From positions 2,480,001 to 2,544,000 of the forward strand of contig OZ250139.1 in NCBI GenBank assembly GCA_965237405.1: a DNA stretch of 64,000 nucleotides. The letters run 5' to 3'. The notes under the pieces are model-generated. The model was not told the origin of the DNA. It made no database searches and worked only from the letters and a program-made list of their open reading frames with translations. A program made the position numbers and the translations under genes. This document shows positions 17,682 through 27,039 of the stretch, in pieces (the first letter of the stretch is position 1; each line of letters starts with the position of its first letter). The DNA comes from CAUZIB01 sp963663925. GTDB lineage: Bacteria > Acidobacteriota > Vicinamibacteria > Vicinamibacterales > UBA8438.

Positions 17682-19352
17682 CTATACGCGCACGAGCTTA
17701 CGATACTTAATCCGGTGAGGCTGATCGGCTGCCGCGCCAAGACGGCGCCGTCGGTCGGCCTCGTAGTCAGCGTAGGTCCCTTCGAACCACACGACCTGCG
17801 AGTTCCCTTCGAAAGCCAAGATGTGGGTGACGATTCGATCGAGAAACCACCGATCGTGGCTTACCACGACCGCGCACCCGGCGAACTCGACGAGTGCGTC
17901 CTCCAGCGCCCGCAACGTGTCGACATCGAGGTCGTTGGTCGGTTCGTCCAGCAGCAGTAGGTTCGCACCGCCCTTGAGCAGCTTCGCGACATGCACGCGG
18001 TTTCGCTCCCCGCCCGAGAGCGAGCCAACCTTCCGTTGCTGGTCGCGTCCCTTGAAGTTGAACCACGAAACGTACGCGCGTGATGCTACGCTGCGTTTGC
18101 CGAGGGTTACAGCATCCTGTCCCCCCGAGATCTCCTCCCACACCGTCTTCTCCGGATCAAGTGCGCGAGCCTGATCAACGTATCCCAGGTGGACGGTTTC
18201 GCCGACGGTGAGCGTGCCCGCATCGGGCTCTTCCTCTCCCGTCAGCATGCGCAGCAAGGTCGTCTTCCCCGCTCCGTTCGGACCAACGACGCCCACGATT
18301 CCTCCTGGAGGCAGCGTGAAGGACAGATCATGCATCAACACTCGGTCACCGTATCCCTTGCGGATGGCATCAGCCTGTACGACGACATCGCCCAGCCTGG
18401 GCCCAGCCGGTATATAGATTTCAACCGAGTCAATCTTCTGCTTCGGGTCTTCTGCCAGGAGTCGCTCGTATGAGTTCACGCGGGCCTTCCCCTTGGCTTG
18501 TCGAGCCCGTGGCGACATCTGGATCCACTCGAGCTCTCGCTGCAGCGTGCGCTGGCGTTTTGTCTCTTGCTTGACATCGACCTGGAGTCGCTGCTGCTTC
18601 TGTGCCAACCAGGACGAGTAGTTACCCTCCCATGGAATGCCGGCGCCACGGTCGAGCTCGAGGATCCAGCCCGCCACATTGTCGAGGAAATAGCGGTCGT
18701 GAGTTACCGCGACGACTGTCCCGTGGTAGCTAGCCAGAAACCGTTCGAGCCACGCGACCGTTTCCGCGTCGAGATGATTCGTTGGCTCGTCCAGTAACAG
18801 CAGGTCGGGAGACTGCAGAAGCAGCCGACAGAGCGCGACGCGACGCACCTCACCCCCGGAAAGTGTTGAGACGGCGGTTCTCCCAGGCGGCAAGCGCAAC
18901 GCATCCATCGCCATCTCGACACGGGAGTCGAGATCCCACGCGCCGGCCGCCTCGATCCGATCCTGAACCTCACCCTGTTCCTCGAGCATCTCTTGAAGGT
19001 CGGAGTGATCTTGCGACAGCATCCGCGTCAACTCGTCGTAGCGGTTCAGCAGCTGACGCTGGACAGCGACTCCCTCGTCAACGTTTCCGGCGACAGTCTT
19101 CTCAGGATCGAGTTTAGGCTCCTGGGATAGGTAGCCAACCGAGAGCCCATCGGCCGTAAATGCCTCACCATCGAACTCGGTGATCTCGCCGGCCATAATC
19201 CTGAGCACGGTACTCTTACCCGCGCCGTTCAGTCCCAGCACACCGATCTTCGCACCCGGGAGGAACGACAGCCAAATGTCCTTCAATACCGCCTGGTCGG
19301 GTGGATAGACCTTGGTCAGGCCCTTCATCGTGTAGACGAACTGCGGTCCCAT
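17682..19352 (-). CDS. ettA: Energy-dependent translational throttle protein EttA (ABC-F)
   Basis: 556 residues from the ATG at 19352, which begins the conserved MGPQFVYTMKGLTKVYPP and gives nearly the same length as E. coli EttA (555). The longer frame to 19463 adds non-homologous sequence. Two ABC domains are complete: Walker A GLNGAGKST and GPNGAGKTTLL, signatures LSGGEVRRVAL and LSGGERNRVHVAKLL, and LLLDEPTNHLD/LLLDEPTNDLD. There are no transmembrane segments. ABC-F proteins bind the ribosomal E site; EttA gates the start of elongation according to the ATP/ADP ratio. Confidence 0.95.
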   Translation of the reverse strand: MGPQFVYTMKGLTKVYPPDQAVLKDIWLSFLPGAKIGVLGLNGAGKSTVLRIMAGEITEFDGEAFTADGLSVGYLSQEPKLDPEKTVAGNVDEGVAVQRQLLNRYDELTRMLSQDHSDLQEMLEEQGEVQDRIEAAGAWDLDSRVEMAMDALRLPPGRTAVSTLSGGEVRRVALCRLLLQSPDLLLLDEPTNHLDAETVAWLERFLASYHGTVVAVTHDRYFLDNVAGWILELDRGAGIPWEGNYSSWLAQKQQRLQVDVKQETKRQRTLQRELEWIQMSPRARQAKGKARVNSYERLLAEDPKQKIDSVEIYIPAGPRLGDVVVQADAIRKGYGDRVLMHDLSFTLPPGGIVGVVGPNGAGKTTLLRMLTGEEEPDAGTLTVGETVHLGYVDQARALDPEKTVWEEISGGQDAVTLGKRSVASRAYVSWFNFKGRDQQRKVGSLSGGERNRVHVAKLLKGGANLLLLDEPTNDLDVDTLRALEDALVEFAGCAVVVSHDRWFLDRIVTHILAFEGNSQVVWFEGTYADYEADRRRRLGAAADQPHRIKYRKLVRV

Positions 19353-19396
19353 ACACGCTATCCTACCCTGTCGCTGGTATAGTGTGGCGCGTCTCA

Positions 19397-20494
19397 ATGC
19401 CCAATCCCGTTGTTCTTCCGCCCCCGTCGGAGTTGGAGCCAAAGCCAGCGCCACCCGCGCCAACCCGAAGACGACGGCGACCTAAGCCAGTGTGGGCCAG
19501 TTGGCCGGACGAGAAGTTGCTGGACGTACGGATCTGCGATCTCGGGCTAGACATCGAAGGAACGCAACTTGAGTATCGAGTCGCCGAGGTCAACCAAGAC
19601 CTCTCAACCCAAGGGATTGGATTCCGCGCGCATTTCTGGCTCTCCGAGGAGTGGTTTACACCAGACAGGATTCCGGGCGTCGCAATTCCCTTCTACCTAG
19701 CGCATCCACGGCTGGCCCGTCTGGAGCTACGTCAAATGCTGGAGGTCGAGGGCGGGACGAAGGCGTGGTGCCTGCGCATCTTGCGTCACGAAATCGGCCA
19801 CGCCATCGACAACGCGTACCAGTTGCAACGCCGCCGGCGCCGACAAAAGCTGTTCGGCCTCTCGTCGTCGCCCTATCCCGATGTCTACATCCCGAAACCA
19901 TACAGCAAGAGCTTCGTCCTCCACCTGGACCCGTGGTATGCGCAAAGCCATCCCGACGAGGACTTCGCGGAGACGTTCGCTGTCTGGCTGACGCCGCATT
20001 CACTGTGGCGAAAGCGCTACGAAGACTGGCCGGCGTTGAAGAAACTCGAGTATATGGACGAGTTGATGCAGGAGATCAGGCCGCTGGACCCGATCGTCAC
20101 CACCACTACGACCGTCGACCCAATCCGCCGCGTTCAGCGAACGCTACGGCAACACTACGAGCGCAAGCGAGAACACTACGGCCTGGAACACCCGAATTTC
20201 TACGACGTCGATCTCCAGCGGCTATTTTCGGACACTCCCGAGCACGCCGCCAACATGGCCGCCGAGCGGTTCCTGAAACGGGTGCGACGCGACGTGCGGC
20301 GGATCGTCGCAAGGTGGACCACTACCTATCAGTACACGATCGACCAAGTGCTCGAGGATATCATCACCCGGTGCGGTGAGCTCAAGCTTCACCTGCGCAC
20401 CTCCGAAGAACGCACGAAGCAAGACTTCGTTGTGCTGCTCACGGTACAGACGATGAACTATCTTCATAGCGGACGCCACCGGGTGGTGCTGTGA
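19397..20494 (+). CDS. Putative zinc metallopeptidase partnered with ATP-grasp enzyme
   Basis: 365 residues from ATG 19397. A proline/arginine-rich N-terminus (residues 5 to 32) is followed by a globular part with the zinc motif HEIGH (about 131-135, in LRILRHEIGHAIDNAY) and a downstream glutamate in DEDFAETFAVW (Glu about 192), likely the third ligand. This is the pattern of the loosely defined putative zinc-binding metallopeptidase group. No signal peptide is seen, so it is cytoplasmic. The C-terminal 150 residues are helical and basic. Its stop overlaps the GTG start of the ATP-grasp gene by 4 bp, pointing to coupled translation and a shared task, perhaps making and trimming a peptide bond. 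The substrate is unknown. Confidence 0.75.
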   Translation: MPNPVVLPPPSELEPKPAPPAPTRRRRRPKPVWASWPDEKLLDVRICDLGLDIEGTQLEYRVAEVNQDLSTQGIGFRAHFWLSEEWFTPDRIPGVAIPFYLAHPRLARLELRQMLEVEGGTKAWCLRILRHEIGHAIDNAYQLQRRRRRQKLFGLSSSPYPDVYIPKPYSKSFVLHLDPWYAQSHPDEDFAETFAVWLTPHSLWRKRYEDWPALKKLEYMDELMQEIRPLDPIVTTTTTVDPIRRVQRTLRQHYERKREHYGLEHPNFYDVDLQRLFSDTPEHAANMAAERFLKRVRRDVRRIVARWTTTYQYTIDQVLEDIITRCGELKLHLRTSEERTKQDFVVLLTVQTMNYLHSGRHRVVL

Positions 20495-21513
20495 AGAAGT
20501 TCCGGATCCTCGCGTTGATGCACGACTATATGGTGCCGCCCGCCGACGTCTCCAACGTCGACCTGGTAACTGCCGAGTGGAAGACCGAATACGACGTTAC
20601 GAGCACGCTCATCGACATGGGTCACGACGTGAGGATCGTCGGCGTGCAAGACGACCTCGGCATCATTCGGCAAGCCATCGATGACTTTAAGCCCCAGATT
20701 GCCTTCAACTTGATGGAGGCGTTCCACGAAATCGGTGCGTTCGACATGAACGTGGTGAGCTACCTCGAGCTCCTGCAGCTTTCGTACACCGGATGCAATC
20801 CTCGAGGGATGGTGCTGTCGCGCGACAAGGCTCTATCAAAGAAGCTGATGTCATATCACCGGATCCCCGTCCCTGATTTTGTAGTCTTTCGTCGCGGACT
20901 TGCAGTCAAGCGACCATGTCGGTTGGAATTCCCCTTGATCGTCAAGTCACTTACCCAGGAGGCATCGATCGGCATCGCGCAGGCGTCGGTCGTAGATGAC
21001 GAGAGCAAGCTGCAAGAACGCGTGAAGTTCATTCACGAATCGATCCGCACCGATGCAATCGCCGAGCGATTCATCGACGGCAGAGAGCTGTATGTCGGCG
21101 TTATCGGCAACGAGCGACTGCGGGTCTTCCCCGTGTGGGAGATGCACTTCGACAAGATGCCAGAAGGTGCGCACCGAATCGCGACGGACCGGGTGAAGTG
21201 GAGCGTCAAATACCAGAAAAAGTACGGCATTAAAACAAGCGAGGCGAAGGGACTTCCCGACGCAATGGCGGAGATGATCCAGCGCGTCGCCAAACGGGTC
21301 TATCGTACGCTCAATATGAGCGGATACGCGCGAATGGACCTCCGGCTCGATGCGAAGGACCGATTCTACGTGCTCGAAGCGAACGCCAACCCGCAGCTGG
21401 CATTTGGTGAGGACTTCGCCGACTCGGCCGATCGGGCGGGCCTGTCCTACGAGGGTCTACTCCAGCGAATTCTGACCGTTGGGCTACGCTGGCAACCTGA
21501 ACGAGCCGGATAA
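20491..21513 (+). CDS. ATP-grasp ligase (D-Ala-D-Ala ligase-like fold)
   Basis: 340 residues. The order of motifs is that of ATP-grasp carboxylate-amine ligases: an N-terminal pre-ATP-grasp domain (ILALMHDYMVPP to LIDMGHDVRIVG), NLMEAFHE, then GMVLSRDKALSKKLMSYHRIPVP, the lysine strand FPLIVKSLTQEASIGIAQ, the acidic FIDGRELYVGVIGN, and the metal-binding MDLRLDAKD/YVLEANANPQL near the end. It is not the cell-wall Ddl itself, which has a different C-terminus. It probably joins an amino acid or peptide to a carboxylate through an acyl phosphate. The 4-bp overlap with the zinc-peptidase gene suggests a two-component peptide-modifying unit. Confidence 0.82.
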   Translation: MKKFRILALMHDYMVPPADVSNVDLVTAEWKTEYDVTSTLIDMGHDVRIVGVQDDLGIIRQAIDDFKPQIAFNLMEAFHEIGAFDMNVVSYLELLQLSYTGCNPRGMVLSRDKALSKKLMSYHRIPVPDFVVFRRGLAVKRPCRLEFPLIVKSLTQEASIGIAQASVVDDESKLQERVKFIHESIRTDAIAERFIDGRELYVGVIGNERLRVFPVWEMHFDKMPEGAHRIATDRVKWSVKYQKKYGIKTSEAKGLPDAMAEMIQRVAKRVYRTLNMSGYARMDLRLDAKDRFYVLEANANPQLAFGEDFADSADRAGLSYEGLLQRILTVGLRWQPERAG

Positions 21514-21533
21514 CGTTGATAGTGGCGTGGTAC

Positions 21534-22241
21534 TCACTCGACAACAAAGTCGGCTCGGGCCTCACCCCCGGCCGTGACGGTCACCCGTTGCGACACGCCT
21601 GAGTACCGCTCGTGCCATACCGTCACCTCGTAGGTCCCCGGCGAAACCCCGGTCAATTCGAAACGTCCGTCCGCGCTCGTAACGCCGGCCACGTCGTCAG
21701 TCACGTAGACCCAACCACGCATCCACCCATGCGAATCACACTCCACCCGCACGAGGCCCGGTCGACGGAGCGACCGTTTGATAGTCATCCCAGCAACTGG
21801 AATTGCCACGTTGAACACCGTTCGTTCGCGATCGTCATAGGCGTGAGTGGTGTGAAGCGTGTCGTCTTCGCTCGTCAACGAGGCAATGCTCCGCGTCCGC
21901 GCTACCTGCACCCGCGGCTCGAAGTAGCAGCGCTCGTTGTTGATTGACGGCGCGGGCGGATCCACCATCCAAGTCGCGCCCCTGACGATGACTACTGCGT
22001 TGGCGACGCCGCCGTCATGACTGACAACGGTCGATCGGTCCTCGACCTCGTCACCGCACACCGTCTGGTCGGTCGTGACCGAGACCATAACCGGCTCGGG
22101 AAAGCTCTCGATCGTGACCCGTCCGGCGATCACCGCGGTCCCAGGCGCCTGCTCACCAGCCCCGATAAAACCGAAAAAGATGATCACGAGAAACGGCGCG
22201 ACCGCGAGTCGGTGTCCGATCGGGCGTGCAATCTCGATCAT
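21534..22241 (-). CDS. Exported cupredoxin-like protein with carboxypeptidase-regulatory domain
   Basis: 235 residues. A hydrophobic signal segment (VAPFLVIIFFGFIGAG) is followed by a beta-rich domain. It contains NERCYFEPRVQVA, DDTLHTTHAY (His130/His133) and ECDSHGWMRGWVYV (Cys168, His171, Met174), whose spacing resembles the His-Cys-His-Met set of type 1 copper sites. The last 50 residues (SADGRFELTGVSPGTYEVTVWHE) are a carboxypeptidase-regulatory/transthyretin-like domain. I infer a periplasmic or surface redox-type protein, but copper binding is unproven. The gene converges on the ATP-grasp gene. Confidence 0.6.
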   Translation of the reverse strand: MIEIARPIGHRLAVAPFLVIIFFGFIGAGEQAPGTAVIAGRVTIESFPEPVMVSVTTDQTVCGDEVEDRSTVVSHDGGVANAVVIVRGATWMVDPPAPSINNERCYFEPRVQVARTRSIASLTSEDDTLHTTHAYDDRERTVFNVAIPVAGMTIKRSLRRPGLVRVECDSHGWMRGWVYVTDDVAGVTSADGRFELTGVSPGTYEVTVWHERYSGVSQRVTVTAGGEARADFVVE

Positions 22242-22323
22242 GCACTCAGTCGTAGATCAAAGCGTGGTCAATTTTAACGTCTTAGAATGGACAACGAGCG
22301 AGAATCGTCTCGATGCGCCGTAA

Positions 22324-24213
22324 TCACAAGTCGCGTGCACCGCGAGTGCTTGCTAGCGTAGCTGCAACTGGCAACTCGGGCGTGAAGTCCTCACCGGGAT
22401 TGATGAATCGATCCCGCTCGAACCGATATTGCTTATCGTGCAGCTGCCGGTATCGACCGGTGGCGGCAAACAGCTGCTCATGGGTTCCACGTTCGACGAT
22501 CTGACCGTCTTCGAGCACCAAGATTTGATCGGCGCTCTGAATTGTGGACAAGCGATGCGCGATGACGAAAGACGTGCGCCCTCTGCGCAACGCGCGAAGC
22601 CCATCCTGAATCATCGCCTCGCTTTCGCTATCTAAGCTCGAAGTGGCCTCATCCAAGATGAGAATCTTCGGGTCAGCCAGAATCGCCCGAGCGATAGCCA
22701 CGCGTTGCCGCTGTCCGCCAGACAACTTGACCCCGCGCTCACCGACGACGGTGTCGTACCCGTCGGGAAACGATATGATGAATTCGTGGCAATGCGCGAT
22801 ACGACTGACGTGTTCGATCTCCGCACGGGTCGCATGAGGTTTCGAAAAGCTCAGATTGTCGACCACTGTGCCGTCGAACAGAAAGTTGTCTTGCAAGACG
22901 ACACCGAGCAGTGACCGATAATCCTTAAGCCGAATGGTTTCGAGATCGCGTCGATCGAGCGTCACGCGGCCCGAACCCGGGTGGTTGAAGGCCATAATCA
23001 AGCTGATGAGCGTGCTCTTACCGGACCCGCTCGATCCCACCAGCGCCGTTGTCGAACCTGGAGGTGCCACCAATGACACGTTACGAAGAACAGGCACGTC
23101 CGCCTCATACTCGAAGGAAACATCTTCAAACCGAATCTCCCCGTCGACCGTCCTCAATGGCTCTCGGGCAGCGTCCTCCTGATCCTCGGTCGTCATCCGC
23201 CGGATTTCTCGAATCCGGTCGAGTCCCGCGAACGCCTCCGTAATTTGGGTACCAATCGACGAGATCTGAATGACCGGCGCGATCACGAGGCCAGTGAATA
23301 AGATGTACTGCACCATTTCGCCGATCTGCCACGTCCCGGCCATCAGGGCACGCCCTCCTAGCAGGATCATCAACGCCCCGATGGCCCCCATCACCAAGGT
23401 CCCGACCGACGACACCGCCGACACGCCAGTCACCCCTGCTGCGACTTTTCGCAACAGACGATGGACTCCCTTGGCAAACGTCAGCTGCTCACGCTTCTCG
23501 ACCGTGTAGGCCTTAACGATACGAATCCCACCCAGGGTCTCAGCAAGCCGCCCTGTAACCTCGGCGTTGATCTTGGCGCGTTCACGAAAGATTGGACGAA
23601 GCCGCGTAAACGCGAGCGACATGCAGCCGCCGAACACGACCAGGATAAAGAGAGTGATGCTCGTCAGTTGCCAGTTTAAGTAGAACAACAGGGCAAGCGC
23701 CACGGTCGCGGTCACGATGCCACCCACCAGTTGGACTAGACCGGTCCCGACAAGATTTCGTATCCCCTCGGCGTCGGTCATGATACGGGAAATCAATACG
23801 CCGGTCTGGGTCGAATCGAAGTCCCGGATCGGCAAACGGGTCACATGGGCCATGACCTGTTTGCGCATCTCGGTTATGGCACGTTGTGCCGCCACCCCAA
23901 GCACCTGCGACAAGCCGAACGCCGTACTCGCCTGAACGAGCGTCGCGGCAAAGGCGACACCAGCCAGGAAGAACAACTCGTCCGCGCGGCCGTTCGGAAC
24001 GACATCGTCGATGATGTAGCCCGTCATAGCGGGGATCACGAGGCTAGCCAAACGGCTGACCAACATCATCGCGAGTCCCAGTTCGAGCCGATAGCGATAG
24101 CGCCAGACGATCGCACGCGCTTCTTTCCAGGCGCTTGCGGTCATCTTCTTCTTTTTCTTCTTGGTTTCTGGGTTCGTCTTCAGATCTGAGTGGTGGACGA
24201 TTTTGACCATCAA
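22324..24213 (-). CDS. ABC exporter, fused permease and ATPase (MsbA-like)
   Basis: 629 residues: about six transmembrane helices in the first 330 residues, then a nucleotide-binding domain with Walker A LVGSSGSGKSTLISL, signature LSGGQRQRVAIARAIL and Walker B ILILDEATSSLD. The cytoplasmic coupling region (RLAETLGGIRIVKAYTVEKRE) is standard for homodimeric type IV exporters. A lysine-rich stretch (KKKKKK) near residue 20 is unusual. Substrates of the group include lipid A precursors, lipids and drugs; lpxB lies 6 kb away but not in this unit, so lipid flipping is only one possibility. Confidence 0.88.
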   Translation of the reverse strand: MMVKIVHHSDLKTNPETKKKKKKMTASAWKEARAIVWRYRYRLELGLAMMLVSRLASLVIPAMTGYIIDDVVPNGRADELFFLAGVAFAATLVQASTAFGLSQVLGVAAQRAITEMRKQVMAHVTRLPIRDFDSTQTGVLISRIMTDAEGIRNLVGTGLVQLVGGIVTATVALALLFYLNWQLTSITLFILVVFGGCMSLAFTRLRPIFRERAKINAEVTGRLAETLGGIRIVKAYTVEKREQLTFAKGVHRLLRKVAAGVTGVSAVSSVGTLVMGAIGALMILLGGRALMAGTWQIGEMVQYILFTGLVIAPVIQISSIGTQITEAFAGLDRIREIRRMTTEDQEDAAREPLRTVDGEIRFEDVSFEYEADVPVLRNVSLVAPPGSTTALVGSSGSGKSTLISLIMAFNHPGSGRVTLDRRDLETIRLKDYRSLLGVVLQDNFLFDGTVVDNLSFSKPHATRAEIEHVSRIAHCHEFIISFPDGYDTVVGERGVKLSGGQRQRVAIARAILADPKILILDEATSSLDSESEAMIQDGLRALRRGRTSFVIAHRLSTIQSADQILVLEDGQIVERGTHEQLFAATGRYRQLHDKQYRFERDRFINPGEDFTPELPVAATLASTRGARDL

Positions 24214-24239
24214 CTATTTCAGTTTAGTAGACTTTCGTC

Positions 24240-25331
24240 GTGGTTTCACCATTGCGACGAATCATTCACGTTGACATGGACGCATTCTACGCATCGGTTG
24301 AACAGCGCGACAGCCCCGAGCTCAAAGGAAAACCTGTTGCCGTCGGCGGACGTCCGGAAGGTCGTGGGGTCGTAGCGGCAGCCAGCTACGAAGCACGAAC
24401 GTTCGGTGTTCACTCGGCTATGCCGATGGTGCGAGCCCTCAAGCTGTGCCCGCAGCTCAACGTCGTGAAGCCAGATTTCAAGAAGTATCGCACCATATCG
24501 CAGCTCGTATTTGAACTCTTTTGCGAAGTCACGCCACTGGTGGAGCCGCTCTCACTCGACGAGGCGTACCTCGATGTAACAACCAATGCATGGGGCGAAA
24601 CTCTAGCAACTCCGGTTGCTCGACGGCTGAAGCGGCAGATCCGGAAGCGAACCGGTCTGACGGCGTCGGCCGGCGTCGCGCCCAATAAATTCCTAGCAAA
24701 GGTCGCATCGGGCTGGCGTAAGCCCGACGGCTTGACCGTGGTTCCACAACAGCGAGTCGAGACGTTTCTTCACGAGCTCCCGGTTGACGCGCTCTGGGGG
24801 GTCGGTCCCAAGACGGCGGCAAAGCTGCGACGAAGTGGTATCGAAAAGCTTGTTGACGTCCGGGGTATCGACGACGCTATGCTCCGACACCTAGTCGGGA
24901 AACAGGCTAAATGTCTCAAGCGCCTAGCCTACGGCCAGGACGACCGCCCCGTCACGCCGAATCGAACGGCAAAATCGTACGGCTCCGAGCGCACGTATCC
25001 AGAGGATCTGCTGGACACGGAAGTGATTCGATCCGAACTGGATCAGATGGTAAAAAACGTCGCCGGCTGTCTCCAACGCAAGTCCCTGTACGCCAGGACG
25101 GTAACGGTCAAGGTTCGCTATTCTGACTTCACGACGGTCACTCGCAGCCGGTCAGATCCGGTCCCCATCCGAAACTCCTCGACATTGATCGACCGAGTGG
25201 TCGCCCTCGCTGACAAGACGCAAATTGGTGAGCGCCCGGTCCGACTGCTTGGCGTAAGTGTGAGAAATCTCTCCAATTCGGATCTGCCGGCAGATAAGCG
25301 AGGACCCTTACTCTGGTATCTCGACAGGTAG
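24240..25331 (+). CDS. dinB: DNA polymerase IV (Y-family)
   Basis: 363 residues from GTG 24240. Classic Y-family blocks are present: IIHVDMDAFYASVEQRD with the metal-binding aspartate, GRGVVAAASYEAR, SLDEAYLDVT with the second catalytic acidic pair, ASAGVAPNKFLAKVAS, and the little-finger domain with YGSERTYPEDL. It copies past damaged bases without proofreading. The gene is divergent from the ABC exporter (26 bp between starts). No LexA-type box was recognised in this short gap. Confidence 0.95.
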   Translation: MVSPLRRIIHVDMDAFYASVEQRDSPELKGKPVAVGGRPEGRGVVAAASYEARTFGVHSAMPMVRALKLCPQLNVVKPDFKKYRTISQLVFELFCEVTPLVEPLSLDEAYLDVTTNAWGETLATPVARRLKRQIRKRTGLTASAGVAPNKFLAKVASGWRKPDGLTVVPQQRVETFLHELPVDALWGVGPKTAAKLRRSGIEKLVDVRGIDDAMLRHLVGKQAKCLKRLAYGQDDRPVTPNRTAKSYGSERTYPEDLLDTEVIRSELDQMVKNVAGCLQRKSLYARTVTVKVRYSDFTTVTRSRSDPVPIRNSSTLIDRVVALADKTQIGERPVRLLGVSVRNLSNSDLPADKRGPLLWYLDR

Positions 25332-25342
25332 GATCTCGGATC

Positions 25343-25786
25343 ATGCCCGAGGTAACAGGCATCATCGAAAGCGTGATCTATGTCGACGAGATGCAGCGCT
25401 CGGTCGAGTTCTACGAGCGCGTCTTTGAATTTCCGCGCGAATATGCGTCGGACCGGATCACTGCGCTGCGTGTCGCCTCTCGACAAATACTGTTAGTGAT
25501 GCAACGCGGCGCCTCCTTAAAACCGAGCGTCATGTCGTTTGGGACTATCCCACCCAGTGACGCCCGAGGGCACCAACACCTTGCGTTCGGCATCCCACCG
25601 AGCCAGTTCGACCAGTGGCTAACTAGGCTCGAAGTGCATGGCGTCGCAATCGAGAACAGGCTCGATTGGCCAGAGGGTGGCCAGAGCTTGTACATCAGGG
25701 ACCCTGACGACCATTGCATCGAGCTGAAAACGTCAGACTGGGGCGGCACGCTCCTCGGTCCCCCAGCCAAACGAAATGCAATCTAG
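25343..25786 (+). CDS. VOC/glyoxalase-fold protein
   Basis: 147 residues. It begins with the beta-alpha-beta-beta-beta unit typical of the vicinal oxygen chelate fold (SVIYVDEMQRSVEFYERVF) and ends with SLYIRDPDDHCIELKTSDW, where the glutamate and a histidine in HQHLAFGI are likely metal ligands. The family covers glyoxalase I, dioxygenases and resistance proteins; the reaction cannot be told here. It starts 11 bp after dinB on the same strand and may be co-transcribed. Confidence 0.82.
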   Translation: MPEVTGIIESVIYVDEMQRSVEFYERVFEFPREYASDRITALRVASRQILLVMQRGASLKPSVMSFGTIPPSDARGHQHLAFGIPPSQFDQWLTRLEVHGVAIENRLDWPEGGQSLYIRDPDDHCIELKTSDWGGTLLGPPAKRNAI

Positions 25787-25953
25787 TCGGATTCAATCAA
25801 ATGTGACACATTTATCTGGACTTCCACGCGAGCCATTGGCGGCGCGTGATAACTCCTGGCACAAGAAGATAGGTAGATCTAGACATGTTGCTGTATCAGC
25901 GGTTCGTCCAGGACCTGACCGTGTACCATTAGCCTTGGTTCCCCTGTGGCACT

Positions 25954-27039
25954 ATGACCCGTGACTCGTCTAGCCTCGCGCGTCTTGGATGGAATGCCTT
26001 CTTTTCCGAGGCGTTCGGCACGCTCGACGACCATACCCTCGAACCGGCACGCGTGTGCGTCGAGTACAATCATCTCTACCGGGTCCGGGCTGGCGCCGAC
26101 GAGCCGGAACGCCTCGCGCGTGCCGCTGGAAACCTCAAGCATTCGGCTCGTGGCAAGGCCGCGCTACCGGGTGTCGGTGACTGGGTGGCCGTACGCAAAC
26201 ACGATGAAGAGCCGGCCGTTATTCGCGCTGTGCTCCCCCGACGAACGTGTTTTTCGAGAAAGGCCGCTGGCAACGTCACAGCCGAACAAGTCATCGCTGC
26301 CAACGTCGACACCGTCTTGATCGTGTCTAGCCTTGATGGAGACTTCAATGTAAAGCGCATCCAGCGCTACCTCGTGGCGGCGGCCGCCAGCGGCGCCACA
26401 CCCGTCATCGTGCTGAACAAAGCAGACCTGTGCGAGTCGGTCGACCGATCAGTGAGCAAGTTACGCGTGATCGCGCCAGCAGTGACGATCCATGTCACGA
26501 GCTGTGTGACTGATGTTGGCCTCGATGCCGTTGCAACCTATAAGCGCGCCGGCCAAACCATGGCCCTCCTTGGCTCATCGGGCGTTGGCAAGTCGACGAT
26601 CATCAACCACCTCCTAGGTTTCGACCGGCAGCGTACCAGGACCGTTCGAAAACGCGATAGTCGAGGTCGACACACGACCGTGCATCGCGAACTGTTCGTC
26701 CATCCGGACGGTGGTGTCATCATCGATACCCCAGGGATGCGAGAGTTGCGCCTATGGGACGAACATCGAGCCATCGAGACCGTGTTTGACGATGTCGAGC
26801 AACTCGCTGCGGACTGTCGATTCAGAGACTGTGAGCATCGGTCCGAGCCGCGCTGCGCGGTTCAGCACGCAGTCGTGAATGGCGGCCTTCCCGCCGACCG
26901 ACTGGCTCACTATCATCAACTTCAAGACGAGCGGGCGCGCCCGGGTCAGCGACGGGGACGAAATGACGGAACGGGTAGAACGCCAACGCGCGAGCAACTC
27001 CAGCCCACCCCCACCCGCGAGCTACGCAAAGGTGAGTAA
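25954..27039 (+). CDS. rsgA: Ribosome small-subunit-dependent GTPase A
   Basis: 361 residues with the circularly permuted GTPase order of RsgA: an N-terminal OB domain (ALPGVGDWVAVRKH), then the G4 motif VLNKADL before the Walker A GSSGVGKSTIINHL and G3 DTPGMREL, and a C-terminal zinc finger (CRFRDCEHRSEPRCAVQ). It matures the 30S subunit by releasing factors during late assembly. The end is rich in arginine and proline and overlaps the start of the next gene by 8 bp. Confidence 0.93.
   Translation: MTRDSSSLARLGWNAFFSEAFGTLDDHTLEPARVCVEYNHLYRVRAGADEPERLARAAGNLKHSARGKAALPGVGDWVAVRKHDEEPAVIRAVLPRRTCFSRKAAGNVTAEQVIAANVDTVLIVSSLDGDFNVKRIQRYLVAAAASGATPVIVLNKADLCESVDRSVSKLRVIAPAVTIHVTSCVTDVGLDAVATYKRAGQTMALLGSSGVGKSTIINHLLGFDRQRTRTVRKRDSRGRHTTVHRELFVHPDGGVIIDTPGMRELRLWDEHRAIETVFDDVEQLAADCRFRDCEHRSEPRCAVQHAVVNGGLPADRLAHYHQLQDERARPGQRRGRNDGTGRTPTREQLQPTPTRELRKGE

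Noticed and set aside
26879..27031. Longer N-terminus for the amidohydrolase
   Set aside because: It lies within rsgA and would place the signal peptide internally.
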